IMG/VR virus record: IMGVR_UViG_3300027782_000104
Location: 1-56,496 of that record
DNA from: a virus
Length of the DNA: 56,496 nt
Reading direction: 5' to 3' (one strand)
Shown: positions 18,758-26,670 of the stretch, piece by piece
Numbering within the stretch: the first letter of the stretch is position 1
How the letters are laid out: each line of letters begins with the position of its first letter
Program-made: the position numbers and the translations under genes
Notes under the pieces: generated by a model
Told to the model about the DNA's origin: nothing
The model's input: only the letters and a program-made list of their open reading frames with translations
Databases searched by the model: none

Positions 18758-19344
18758 CTTACATATGTACCTTCATCAAAAATATATGGATGCTGCTCTT
18801 TAATAAGAAGCGTAAAGTTAAGGTCTAATAGAAATATGTTTTTGTTATCGTCGTTTATTTTACTTTCATGTTCAAATATAGTAACTGCTTTGCGCTCTGA
18901 CGCGATCAGTGAAGTGTATGTTGTATAATCAACCGTAATAGTTTTTTCTTGAATGATGCGCTGAATACCAGATTCAGTTAAGAGCTGATAAGGCGTGATG
19001 ATTTGCTCATAATGGTGATTTGTTCTCATAGCGTATTCTACGCTGCCATATTTCTGTTTGATATATGAATTGAACTGCTCGTATGTACGAGGCCACTGGA
19101 AATAAGGATCATGAATTTCATTAGCAATTAACACAAGCCAATCTAGGGTCTGGTCACTATAGTATTGATAAGCCACAGTATCTGGACGATCACCATCTTG
19201 CAAAATATAATTATCGAAATGAACTTTCGCGTTCGATATGAAACTGGTCAAAGCAAATCGTCTAGTGATATCAGTAACACTAACAGATTTGGTTTCTTTT
19301 GGAATACGATACTTGATCGTAGGAAACGGTCTAAAATAAAACAT
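18754..19344 (-). CDS. gp53: Baseplate wedge protein gp53
   Basis: 196 residues, the same as T4 gp53. The motifs YILQDGDRPDTVAYQYYSD and LDWLVLIANEIHDPYFQWPR are typical of gp53, which has a LysM-like fold and tethers the wedge inner ring to the hub. The gene is first after the tube-cap gene and overlaps the hub gene by 4 bp. Confidence 0.92.
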   Translation of the reverse strand: MFYFRPFPTIKYRIPKETKSVSVTDITRRFALTSFISNAKVHFDNYILQDGDRPDTVAYQYYSDQTLDWLVLIANEIHDPYFQWPRTYEQFNSYIKQKYGSVEYAMRTNHHYEQIITPYQLLTESGIQRIIQEKTITVDYTTYTSLIASERKAVTIFEHESKINDDNKNIFLLDLNFTLLIKEQHPYIFDEGTYVR

Positions 19345-20331
19345 TTAGTTGAACCTTTGACCTGTTATGGGATCTTTGTAATCCAATGAATTCTTTGTGA
19401 TAATTTCGGTTTCTCTAAACGATAATGTTAACTCAATTTCGACAGGTGCAGGAATTCCACCGCCATTTGCGTCGCGAACATATCCAGCATAACCCTGGGA
19501 ATGATAATTCACTTTGATATCTGTACATACAGATGGGCGCAAATCGAATAGATACTCTGGATGATTAAACTTGATTTCAAAATACTCTGGATACTTGAAA
19601 AACAAACCTCCACCAACAAACTCTGGATGAGTATAGAATCTCATCATTTTAATAATATCGCGTATAGTATCCGACTCTTGGCGATTCTTAGGTGATAGTT
19701 TCCAGCTAAAACTATGATCACGAAAATCAACGCCTGTAAACAATAGTATTTTGTTAGGGTTTAGTGCAACACCACCAGCAGTTTTGAGCACAGCTGCAGC
19801 AACGTCTTCTCCACCTGCCGCCTTCATTCCTGCTTGAACTTTTGCATTCTGTCCGGCTATTCCTAATGCAATTCCTGCCATAGCAGCACCAGTCGCAGCT
19901 CCCCCACCCATTTCTTGATTACCGTACATTGCTCTATCGAATGGTTTTATTATAGAACCAGCAGCAGCACCTAAATCTTTTTTAGAATACTCAGGATTGT
20001 AGTCGGTAGAAAGATTAGAAGGCAAGGGTAAGAAAACTGAACCACCTGCAACGTTGAAATTACTTCCTATATTTACTCCAAACCCACTAAGAATTCCTGC
20101 TGCTAGTCCGTTTGTTTGCTTAGCAGTAAACGAAACCCAATGGTCTAGGTTGACTAGATCGTCTGGAAATGTTAATCTTGCGCCAGAAAACTGATCAGTA
20201 CCAATTCCCCCGTTAGCGAGTGAAGCTAGAGTAATACCCGCGCCAGCAAGCGCAGCAACAGCACCGACAGCTCCAACAGTTCCTATTGCAGTTCTTCTGG
20301 CAACTAGTCTGGCTAAACTTGATAAGGCCAT
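19345..20331 (-). CDS. gp48: baseplate tail-tube cap/initiator (gp48/gp54-like)
   Basis: 328 residues. The C-terminal half carries FTGVDFRDHSFSWKLSPKN, RQESDTIRDIIKMMRFYTHP and EIELTLSFRETEIITKN, as in gp48-type tube-cap proteins of T4-like phages, which continue the baseplate hub into the tail tube. The N-terminus is Ala/Gly-rich with a hydrophobic stretch (residues about 15-40). It is the first gene of the minus-strand late cluster, with a TATAAATA site 20 bp upstream and an AAAGGA ribosome-binding site. Confidence 0.75.
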   Translation of the reverse strand: MALSSLARLVARRTAIGTVGAVGAVAALAGAGITLASLANGGIGTDQFSGARLTFPDDLVNLDHWVSFTAKQTNGLAAGILSGFGVNIGSNFNVAGGSVFLPLPSNLSTDYNPEYSKKDLGAAAGSIIKPFDRAMYGNQEMGGGAATGAAMAGIALGIAGQNAKVQAGMKAAGGEDVAAAVLKTAGGVALNPNKILLFTGVDFRDHSFSWKLSPKNRQESDTIRDIIKMMRFYTHPEFVGGGLFFKYPEYFEIKFNHPEYLFDLRPSVCTDIKVNYHSQGYAGYVRDANGGGIPAPVEIELTLSFRETEIITKNSLDYKDPITGQRFN

Positions 20332-20351
20332 GCAGTATCCTTTCTTTTTTA

Positions 20352-20359
20352 TATTTATA
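20352..20359 (-). promoter_or_regulatory. T4-type late promoter (TATAAATA) for the baseplate cluster
   Basis: The minus strand reads TATAAATA in the 38-bp gap between the divergent tube-cap and gp4 genes. It is followed by AAAGGA and the ATG at 20331. No equivalent motif was found on the plus strand for the gp4 operon in this gap. Confidence 0.75.
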
Positions 20360-20369
20360 TCGTATACAT

Positions 20370-20822
20370 ATGAGTATGGCTACTTACAAAGGCAGATTCG
20401 TCCCCAAAAATCCCGCAAAATACAAAGGCGATCCTACGAAAATCGTTTATCGATCGTCGTGGGAGCTTCGCTTTATGAAATATCTCGATGAGAACTCAAA
20501 CATTATCCAATGGGCATCGGAAGAACTAGCTATCCCATATAAGTCCCCGCTAGACGGACGATGGCATCGCTATTTCCCAGATTTCCTCGTGCGCATGCGC
20601 GATCGCGAGGGAAACATAACTGTCAAGATGATTGAGATTAAACCTCGCTCGCAGTCGGTCCCACCTACTCCTAAGAATAAAGGTTCTAAACCAACCAAGA
20701 GATATCTACAGGAAGTAGCAACTTTCGGAATAAATAGTGCTAAGTGGCACGCAGCTAAAGACTATTGCGAAGACCGTAAATGGCAATTTGTTGTGCTTAC
20801 AGAAAAGGAATTAGGGCTTTAA
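20370..20822 (+). CDS. gp4: Head completion protein gp4
   Basis: 150 residues from ATG 20370 (an equally good ATG lies at 20376), the same length as T4 gp4. YKGRFVPKNPAKYKGDPTKI, YRSSWELRFMKYLDENSNII, YFPDFLVRM and IEIKPRSQ match gp4 motif by motif. The WEL-PDF-EIK pattern is that of a PD-(D/E)XK-like nuclease fold. In T4 it acts on packaged heads before tail joining. It opens the plus-strand late operon; its stop overlaps the next start as TAATG. Confidence 0.92.
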   Translation: MSMATYKGRFVPKNPAKYKGDPTKIVYRSSWELRFMKYLDENSNIIQWASEELAIPYKSPLDGRWHRYFPDFLVRMRDREGNITVKMIEIKPRSQSVPPTPKNKGSKPTKRYLQEVATFGINSAKWHAAKDYCEDRKWQFVVLTEKELGL

Positions 20823-21436
20823 TGGTTGCTTACATATTCGACACAATCGTTAAACGCGGAGCTAAGGCTGGTGTTAATCCTTCTATTAAAAAGAGTAGTC
20901 GTGATTGGTTTCGCGAGCAAGCTAAAACCGTAACAACCGCAAATCCTACTCGCATGATACGCAGTAATGCTGCTAGGATGACTGATAAACCTCTGATTGG
21001 TCGTATGTATCTATTTCAGTACGACCCAAAAACTAAGGATAAACTCCCATATTATGACAGATTTCCTTTGGTCATCCCTATCGGTTCTAACAGAACTAAC
21101 GGATTTGCTGCGAGCGGAGGGTCATTCCTCGGACTCAATCTACACTATCTACCGCCGGTTCTTCGTGCTAGATTAATGGATGCACTTTATAAAGTTGCGT
21201 CTACAAAAGAAATCGATGAAACAACCAGACTGCGAATATCGTATAATATTCTAGCTCAGGCTACTCAATATCGTTTCTTTAAACCATGCATCAAACGATA
21301 TCTGATTTCACAGACACGCAGTAAGTTTTTCTACATAGAGCCTACAGAATGGGAAATGGCTTTGTTTCTGCCTCTTGATAGATTTGTTGGCTCAACAAAA
21401 CAACGCATTTATCGCGATAGTCGCAGCAGGATTTAA
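20822..21436 (+). CDS. conserved T4-like virion structural protein
   Basis: 204 residues from the ATG at 20822, which overlaps the gp4 stop. Motifs LPYYDRFPLVIPIG, FLGLNLHYLPPVLRARLMDA and FFKPCIKRYLISQTRSKF are familiar from proteins next to gp4 in marine T4-like phages. No enzymatic residues are apparent. Position between head completion and tube genes suggests a structural or joining role; no firm T4 counterpart can be named. Confidence 0.75.
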   Translation: MVAYIFDTIVKRGAKAGVNPSIKKSSRDWFREQAKTVTTANPTRMIRSNAARMTDKPLIGRMYLFQYDPKTKDKLPYYDRFPLVIPIGSNRTNGFAASGGSFLGLNLHYLPPVLRARLMDALYKVASTKEIDETTRLRISYNILAQATQYRFFKPCIKRYLISQTRSKFFYIEPTEWEMALFLPLDRFVGSTKQRIYRDSRSRI

Positions 21437-21438
21437 CA

Positions 21439-22128
21439 ATGCCATTTAACATCGCAGATTTCAATTCGTCCATCGCTAAGTCTGGAGTAGCAAGCACTTC
21501 TCATTTCGAAGCTATGATTCTTGGGGGACCTGGATCATACACGAGCGGAAGAGGTATGTCTACTACGAACGTGCTTTCATACTTTGGTTTAGAAGAAGGT
21601 ATGCGATTTCGTATCGAATCTCTTAATATGCCTGGCAGAAATTTAACCACATTAGACCAGAATTATCATGGTCCAACTCGTGCCATGCCTTATAGATTTA
21701 CTCAACAACCAGTTTCTATGACAGTTATCCTCTCGCGCGACATGCGTGAGCGCGAAATATTCATGCGTTGGCAAGATTACTTCGTAGGACATTATCGCGC
21801 TAATCCTAATCGAAATGTTATGAGGGGTCAGTTCGACACGAAGTATTATCAGGGTGGAATTGGAACTGTAAAAATCCTACAATATTCTATTCCTCTTGAT
21901 GAAAAAGTTAAATCTAACAACGATACTTCTGGTAACAACTATACACTACAAACAGAAATCCTACTAGAAGAAGCATTCCCTATTTCTGTTCATGATATCG
22001 CTATGGCTTGGGGTGATGAAGGATATGGTAAGCTTCAGGTAGAAATTAGATATCATCGTTCAACAGAGTTAAATCATACGTTTCCATATACGAGTTTGTT
22101 TGACATGGATAAATCAAACAGAAGATAA
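21439..22128 (+). CDS. tail-tube-like protein (gp19/gp54 family)
   Basis: 229 residues. MRFRIESLNMPGRNLTT and the tube-type beta pattern (YRFTQQPVSMTVILSRDMRE, MRWQDYFVG, then HDIAMAWGDEGYGKLQVEIR) are like tail-tube and tube-initiator proteins of T4-like phages. It starts 3 bp after the preceding gene. It could be the tube initiator (gp54-like) rather than the major tube protein, since a major tube gene normally sits beside the sheath gene, which is not in this window. Confidence 0.7.
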   Translation: MPFNIADFNSSIAKSGVASTSHFEAMILGGPGSYTSGRGMSTTNVLSYFGLEEGMRFRIESLNMPGRNLTTLDQNYHGPTRAMPYRFTQQPVSMTVILSRDMREREIFMRWQDYFVGHYRANPNRNVMRGQFDTKYYQGGIGTVKILQYSIPLDEKVKSNNDTSGNNYTLQTEILLEEAFPISVHDIAMAWGDEGYGKLQVEIRYHRSTELNHTFPYTSLFDMDKSNRR

Positions 22129-22141
22129 CATGAGGTGAATT

Positions 22142-22846
22142 ATGGCATTACCTAAAATCGCAGTTGCTAAATTTGGACTAGAACTACCATCTACAGGAAC
22201 CCGAATCACATTTAGACCGTTTCTTGTGAAAGAAGAAAAGATGCTGCTTATGGCTGCACAATCGGAAGATTCGCTTTCGATGATTGATGCAGTTAAAGAC
22301 GTAATCGCAGCATGTACCGATGATGTTAATGTTGAGAAAATTCCATACTTTGATTTGGAATATCTGTTTCTCAATATCCGAGCTAAATCTGTTGGCGAAA
22401 TCGTTAAGTTAGAATATCGTCACACTGGTGGAGTAAATTATCAGGGGATAACATGCGAAGCTGTTACTCCTGTAGAAATCAACCTCGAGCAAGTTAAAGT
22501 TGATAAGTTGCCTGAGCATACTACGAAAATTCAGCTAGACGATAAGCTCGGTATGGAAATGCGTTATCCTACTATCAATGACGTTCGTAAAGTCAGTGAA
22601 GGCAGTGACGAAATTGAAATGCTGGCTAAGTGTATTCTTCATGTGTACGATGATGATAACATTTACGAACCAGACAATATCGAAGACTCGGTTAATTTCA
22701 TCGAGTCGTTGAACAGCGCTCAGTTCACTAAGATTATGCAGTTCATTGGAACTATGCCAAAACTACGCCACTCGTTTACTTACAAATGTAAGGGATGTGG
22801 TCAGGAAGATAAGGTGACGCTGGAGGGAATGGCTGATTTTTTTTAA
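22142..22846 (+). CDS. gp26: Baseplate hub/tail assembly protein gp26
   Basis: 234 residues (T4 gp26 has 208). The N-terminus (GTRITFRPFLVKEEKMLLMA), the central DLEYLFLNIRAKSVGE and the C-terminal CKGCGQ element with two Cys are typical of the T4 gp26 baseplate family. It is preceded by GAGGTG. The gene ends in a run of eight T directly before its TAA, and the next ORF starts in the -1 frame at that point. It may therefore act like the short form of a tail-assembly chaperone pair. Confidence 0.88.
   Translation: MALPKIAVAKFGLELPSTGTRITFRPFLVKEEKMLLMAAQSEDSLSMIDAVKDVIAACTDDVNVEKIPYFDLEYLFLNIRAKSVGEIVKLEYRHTGGVNYQGITCEAVTPVEINLEQVKVDKLPEHTTKIQLDDKLGMEMRYPTINDVRKVSEGSDEIEMLAKCILHVYDDDNIYEPDNIEDSVNFIESLNSAQFTKIMQFIGTMPKLRHSFTYKCKGCGQEDKVTLEGMADFF
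22837..22846 (+). other. candidate programmed -1 frameshift site (T8)
   Basis: Eight consecutive T (22837-22844) end gp26 as GAT TTT TTT TAA. A slip of one base back on TTT TTT would bypass the stop and read TTA ATG into the 60-codon ORF, giving a protein of about 295 residues. The -1 frame is closed upstream at 22834 (TGA) and open from 22837. The TAATG overlap would also allow ordinary translational coupling, so both routes are possible. Confidence 0.5.
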
Positions 22847-23028
22847 TGATCCTCTCTCATAATACTCTTGCGAATTACTACCAGACCAATTTTTCGTTAA
22901 TGCAGCACCACAAATACTCGCTGAGTGACATAGAAGGTATGATTCCGTGGGAGAGGGATATCTATGTTAAAATGTTGGTTGAATATCTTGAAAGGTTAAA
23001 AGACGAACAAGAAAAGCAAAGGCGATAA
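22846..23028 (+). CDS. gp51: gp51-like baseplate hub assembly protein, -1 frame of gp26
   Basis: 60 residues: NFSLMQHHKYSLSDIEGMIP then WERDIYVKMLVEYLERLKDE. This is a short, helical, conserved ORF following gp26 in many marine T4-like phages, usually labelled as the gp51 hub-assembly catalyst although T4 gp51 is much longer. Its frame, its place just before the tape-measure-like gene and the T8 run upstream suggest that it may be the C-terminal extension of a frameshifted chaperone. Confidence 0.75.
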   Translation: MILSHNTLANYYQTNFSLMQHHKYSLSDIEGMIPWERDIYVKMLVEYLERLKDEQEKQRR

Positions 23029-26000
23029 ATGGCCAAAGATAAAAGAATTGTAGCAGGCGTTATAAGCGATACGAAATACTATTACGCAAGTGATGGTTCG
23101 GTCGTTGACGAAGATGGTAAACCAGCACCTGCTAAATTCGCGGCTATGTTTCCGCCTATGCCTGAGCAGAAACCTGAACCTGTCAAGGAAACGAAACCTA
23201 AGAAAACACGTCGCAAACTAAAAGACCTTGCGGGTAGAATTAAGAACTCGAAATACTATTACGATGCCGAAGGCAATGTCGTAGACGAAGAAGGTAAACC
23301 TGTAAACGAAAAACTCGCTGGATATTTCGGTAAGCGAGAAGAGCTGCGTAAAGACATACCTAAAGTAGAACCTAAGAAACAAACTGATATGATTGACGGC
23401 AAAAGATTGCGAGTCATAAATTCAGAAATAGGTAAAGCTATACGAAGCACGCAAAATCTCGTACAGTCTAACGAAATAATTCAAGATAAAATGACGACTA
23501 TGTTTGACTCGTTTAACGACGTAGTCAAAACACTAGGCGACCAGAACGACGCGATCGTACAACGACTAATTCAACAGAACCAAGAGTTTCAAGATAAGGT
23601 CATAGAAACATTATCTGGAGTTCCGGGAGCTACAAAAGCAGGTGGTGCTAAACCAAAAAAGATAAATCCTAGAGCAGTTGGTGGTTCTAAGGCAGCTAGA
23701 GGAACAGAACTCAAAGTAAAGACAACCAATTATCGCGAAACTCGTAAACAAGAAGTCGAAGATCGCGCGCGACGCATAGCTGAGATTAAAACTAAACGCG
23801 ATATTAAATCTATAGTTGTTGGTTCTTTGATAGGAGCAACTGCTGGTATTGGTGCTGGCGCATTAATTTCTGCTATCACGCCTAGCACAACTGCTCCATC
23901 AACTCCTACTCCTCCAGGAGGTGCTCCAGGAGGAACTACTCCTAGTGGTCCAGGCGGAGGTAACGGAGACACGACTCCTGGCAGCGGAGGCATGACTCGA
24001 CTAAAAACTAAGAGCGGAAAAGCATACGAGGTCGACTCTAAATTCGCTGCTAATTTCAAAGGATTTGTTGACGAGCTCGAAGCCGCTGGATATCAAATCA
24101 AAAGTATTGGAGGATACAGTCCGCGCCCAGGATGGCACGGAAAAGGTATGGCGATTGATATTAATCCCGACCAGAATCCTATGCTCATTAATTCTGGCGG
24201 TAGAATTATAAACAAACTCACTGGACAAGAGTCTAGTAATCTAAAGAATTCTAAGTATCCATTTGGTTACGGTACTGATAATTTCGGTTCTATTGACGTA
24301 AGTTCTATGGCTAGAAAATGGGGACTTGGTTGGGGTGGAAATTGGAAAAGTTCATCAGACACAATGCACTTTTCTGCTGGAGCAAACGAAGGTGGAACTG
24401 GAGTTGTGCCTGAAGGAGGTCCTCAAGTTGCGGTTAATGGTGGCGCAGGTGCAGGTTCTCCTACAGGTGGAATAGCACCAGCACCTGCACCTGCGCCACC
24501 AGGAACAGGAACAGGTGGAGTAGGTACTACTCAGGCTCCGGGAGCAGGCTCTATATCAGCAGGAACATCTGGTGCTGGTGCGGCTCCAGGAACTATCGCA
24601 AGAATCAATGAAGTAGGTCCTGGATATAATGTTGTTCAGCTTGGTGATGGAAGCGTAGAACGTCGCGCAGGCGCACGAAACTGGAGAAACAATAATCCCG
24701 GAAACATTGAATACGGCAGCTTTTCTAAATCAGCTGGTGCGATAGGTTCTGATGGTAGATTTGCTATATTCCCTTCGTATGAAGTGGGTCGTGCTGCTAA
24801 AGAAAAACTATTGTTCGAAGGTCGTTCTTATAGCGGAATGAGTATTCAGCAAGCGATATATAAGTATGCTCCTCCTAGTGAAAATAACAGTGCTGCTTAT
24901 GCCGCGAATGTAGCTGCTGCAGCGGGTGTTTCACCTTCGACTGCATTGACAGCTTTGAATGCTGATCAAAGAAAAGCCATGCTCAACGCTATGGAAAAGG
25001 TTGAAGGATTCAGATCAGGAAAAATTACAAAAGTCAGCGAAGGCAATACTCAAGTTGCTTCAGCTGGAACTCCTCCTAAAGCATACGCCGCTGGTGATCC
25101 ATATGTTCCTAACACTGGACCAGCAATCGTTGGTGAAAGAGGTCCTGAATTAGTCATAGGTAAAGATGGTTCGTCTAGATTAACAGGAGACGGTCCTCGT
25201 ATTGAAAACTTGAATCAGGGTGATTCTGTTGTTCCTGCTGATAAGACCAAAAAATTAATGGGTTATGCTGAAGGCACGTCGGCTGACATTACGAAATTAT
25301 TGCCAGCCGTTAATTATGAAATGGATAAAAACTCCTATTTCAAAAAAGGAGAACTTAACAGATATGAAACAGATCCTCGTCCTGATCTACCATTAGGATC
25401 ATCAGCAGATCTGTTTTATAACGGTGATGAAAAGACTAGAAAAGCGCGACTACTAGATTATCAAACTAATCCAGATTCTGAAGGTAAATCAGCATTTGAA
25501 GCTGGTTATCAGTATCGTGGTTTTAGTAACATGTATAATAAAGCTGGTGATATCGGCAGACCTGAAAAGAAAATGAGCGACGTATCTTACAGCGAACTCA
25601 TCGAGCGTTCGAAACGAGCTGATGTTGAAACATTAAAGCCTGGTGAAGGAATCTTTGGATATGCTGAAGGCACATCTTCTGCGGATATCTTAAAGCTATT
25701 GCCAGCCGTTAATTATGAAATGGATAAGAATTCGTATTTCAAAAAAGGAGAACTTAACAGATACGAAACTGATCCCCGTCCCGATTTACCATTAGGTTCA
25801 ACAGAAGATTTATATTTTAACGGCGATGAAAAGACAAGAAAAGCTAGATTATTAGATTATCAAACAAATCCTGATTCTGAAGGAAAAACTGCATTCGAAG
25901 CAGGATATCAGTATCGCGGTTTCAGTAATATGTATAATAAGGCTGGCGATATTGGTGGACCTGAAAAGAAAATGAGTGATACTTCGTATAGCGAGCTGGT

Positions 26001-26670
26001 CGAACGTTCTAAGCGACCTGATGTTGAAACACTAAAGCCAGGTGAAGGTGTTTTCGGTAAGCTTGAAGGATATGCTGAAGGAACTTCTAATTCTAAAGAT
26101 TTTGAATTTTTAAACTATAATCCTCTCGGTGGTTTCGTCAACGATAAAAAAATTGACCAATCGCTTGTTCAGTTTAGACGTCGCGCGCATGGGCAACGTA
26201 TGTCTGAATCTTCGGCGGAAGATAGAAAAGGTTTCGAACGAATTCAAAAAGGTGCGAGCGGTGAAGATTATGGCGCACATAATAGAACATTTTATTATGA
26301 AAAAGATATCCCAGGGCTCAACGGTTTAACTAGAAATTCAGTAACCGCAACAGGATATTATAATCCTATTACGGATAAACATTATTCACCAGAGTCTGGT
26401 ATCAAACAAAGTCAACGTAGTTCTCCAGAAGCAATTAAAAGCAAACTTGAAATGTGGAACATAAACGCAAATGCGATGTCAGAACAAAATGCAATGCAAG
26501 AATATACTCAACCTCCAGCAGTGAAAACAGTAGTAATTAATAACAATAGAACAAACAACGTAACAAAAACAGTCAATCAGGGTTCATCTCTACCTCAGTT
26601 AGATAGAAACGAATCAGCTAATCCGCTCGCACAGGGTGGCAATAAACGTACTGCTATGGGAGCATTCTAA
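23029..26670 (+). CDS. tape-measure/hub protein with M15 peptidase and lysozyme-like domains
   Basis: 1213 residues. Two N-terminal repeats (about 13-42 and 71-100, cores TKYYYASDGSVVDEDGKP and SKYYYDAEGNVVDEEGKP) precede a coiled coil (120-195) and a hydrophobic segment (261-284). Residues about 323-450 look like an M15 D,D-/L,D-carboxypeptidase with zinc ligands H370, D377 and H447 (HGKGMAID, DTMHF). Residues about 545-663 hold a phage muramidase-like domain (RNNNPGNI, GRFAIFPSYEVG). VGERGPELV (701-709) is a common tape-measure motif. Two 132-residue near-identical repeats follow (746-1009). Expected role: tail length control or hub, with wall digestion at entry. It replaces the lysozyme domain missing from gp5. 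The domain calls are by motif only. Confidence 0.8.
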   Translation: MAKDKRIVAGVISDTKYYYASDGSVVDEDGKPAPAKFAAMFPPMPEQKPEPVKETKPKKTRRKLKDLAGRIKNSKYYYDAEGNVVDEEGKPVNEKLAGYFGKREELRKDIPKVEPKKQTDMIDGKRLRVINSEIGKAIRSTQNLVQSNEIIQDKMTTMFDSFNDVVKTLGDQNDAIVQRLIQQNQEFQDKVIETLSGVPGATKAGGAKPKKINPRAVGGSKAARGTELKVKTTNYRETRKQEVEDRARRIAEIKTKRDIKSIVVGSLIGATAGIGAGALISAITPSTTAPSTPTPPGGAPGGTTPSGPGGGNGDTTPGSGGMTRLKTKSGKAYEVDSKFAANFKGFVDELEAAGYQIKSIGGYSPRPGWHGKGMAIDINPDQNPMLINSGGRIINKLTGQESSNLKNSKYPFGYGTDNFGSIDVSSMARKWGLGWGGNWKSSSDTMHFSAGANEGGTGVVPEGGPQVAVNGGAGAGSPTGGIAPAPAPAPPGTGTGGVGTTQAPGAGSISAGTSGAGAAPGTIARINEVGPGYNVVQLGDGSVERRAGARNWRNNNPGNIEYGSFSKSAGAIGSDGRFAIFPSYEVGRAAKEKLLFEGRSYSGMSIQQAIYKYAPPSENNSAAYAANVAAAAGVSPSTALTALNADQRKAMLNAMEKVEGFRSGKITKVSEGNTQVASAGTPPKAYAAGDPYVPNTGPAIVGERGPELVIGKDGSSRLTGDGPRIENLNQGDSVVPADKTKKLMGYAEGTSADITKLLPAVNYEMDKNSYFKKGELNRYETDPRPDLPLGSSADLFYNGDEKTRKARLLDYQTNPDSEGKSAFEAGYQYRGFSNMYNKAGDIGRPEKKMSDVSYSELIERSKRADVETLKPGEGIFGYAEGTSSADILKLLPAVNYEMDKNSYFKKGELNRYETDPRPDLPLGSTEDLYFNGDEKTRKARLLDYQTNPDSEGKTAFEAGYQYRGFSNMYNKAGDIGGPEKKMSDTSYSELVERSKRPDVETLKPGEGVFGKLEGYAEGTSNSKDFEFLNYNPLGGFVNDKKIDQSLVQFRRRAHGQRMSESSAEDRKGFERIQKGASGEDYGAHNRTFYYEKDIPGLNGLTRNSVTATGYYNPITDKHYSPESGIKQSQRSSPEAIKSKLEMWNINANAMSEQNAMQEYTQPPAVKTVVINNNRTNNVTKTVNQGSSLPQLDRNESANPLAQGGNKRTAMGAF
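25264..26055 (+). repeat. 396-bp tandem duplication in the tape-measure-like gene
   Basis: Two direct copies, 25264-25659 and 25660-26055, encode the same 132-residue unit starting YAEGTS and containing NYEMDKNSYFKKGELNRYET. The copies differ mainly at synonymous positions. A partial third start (YAEGTSNS) follows. The period is in frame. Confidence 0.9.

Noticed and set aside
25264-26055. Insertion sequence as source of the direct repeat
   Set aside because: No transposase, inverted ends or target duplication; the unit is coding and in frame.
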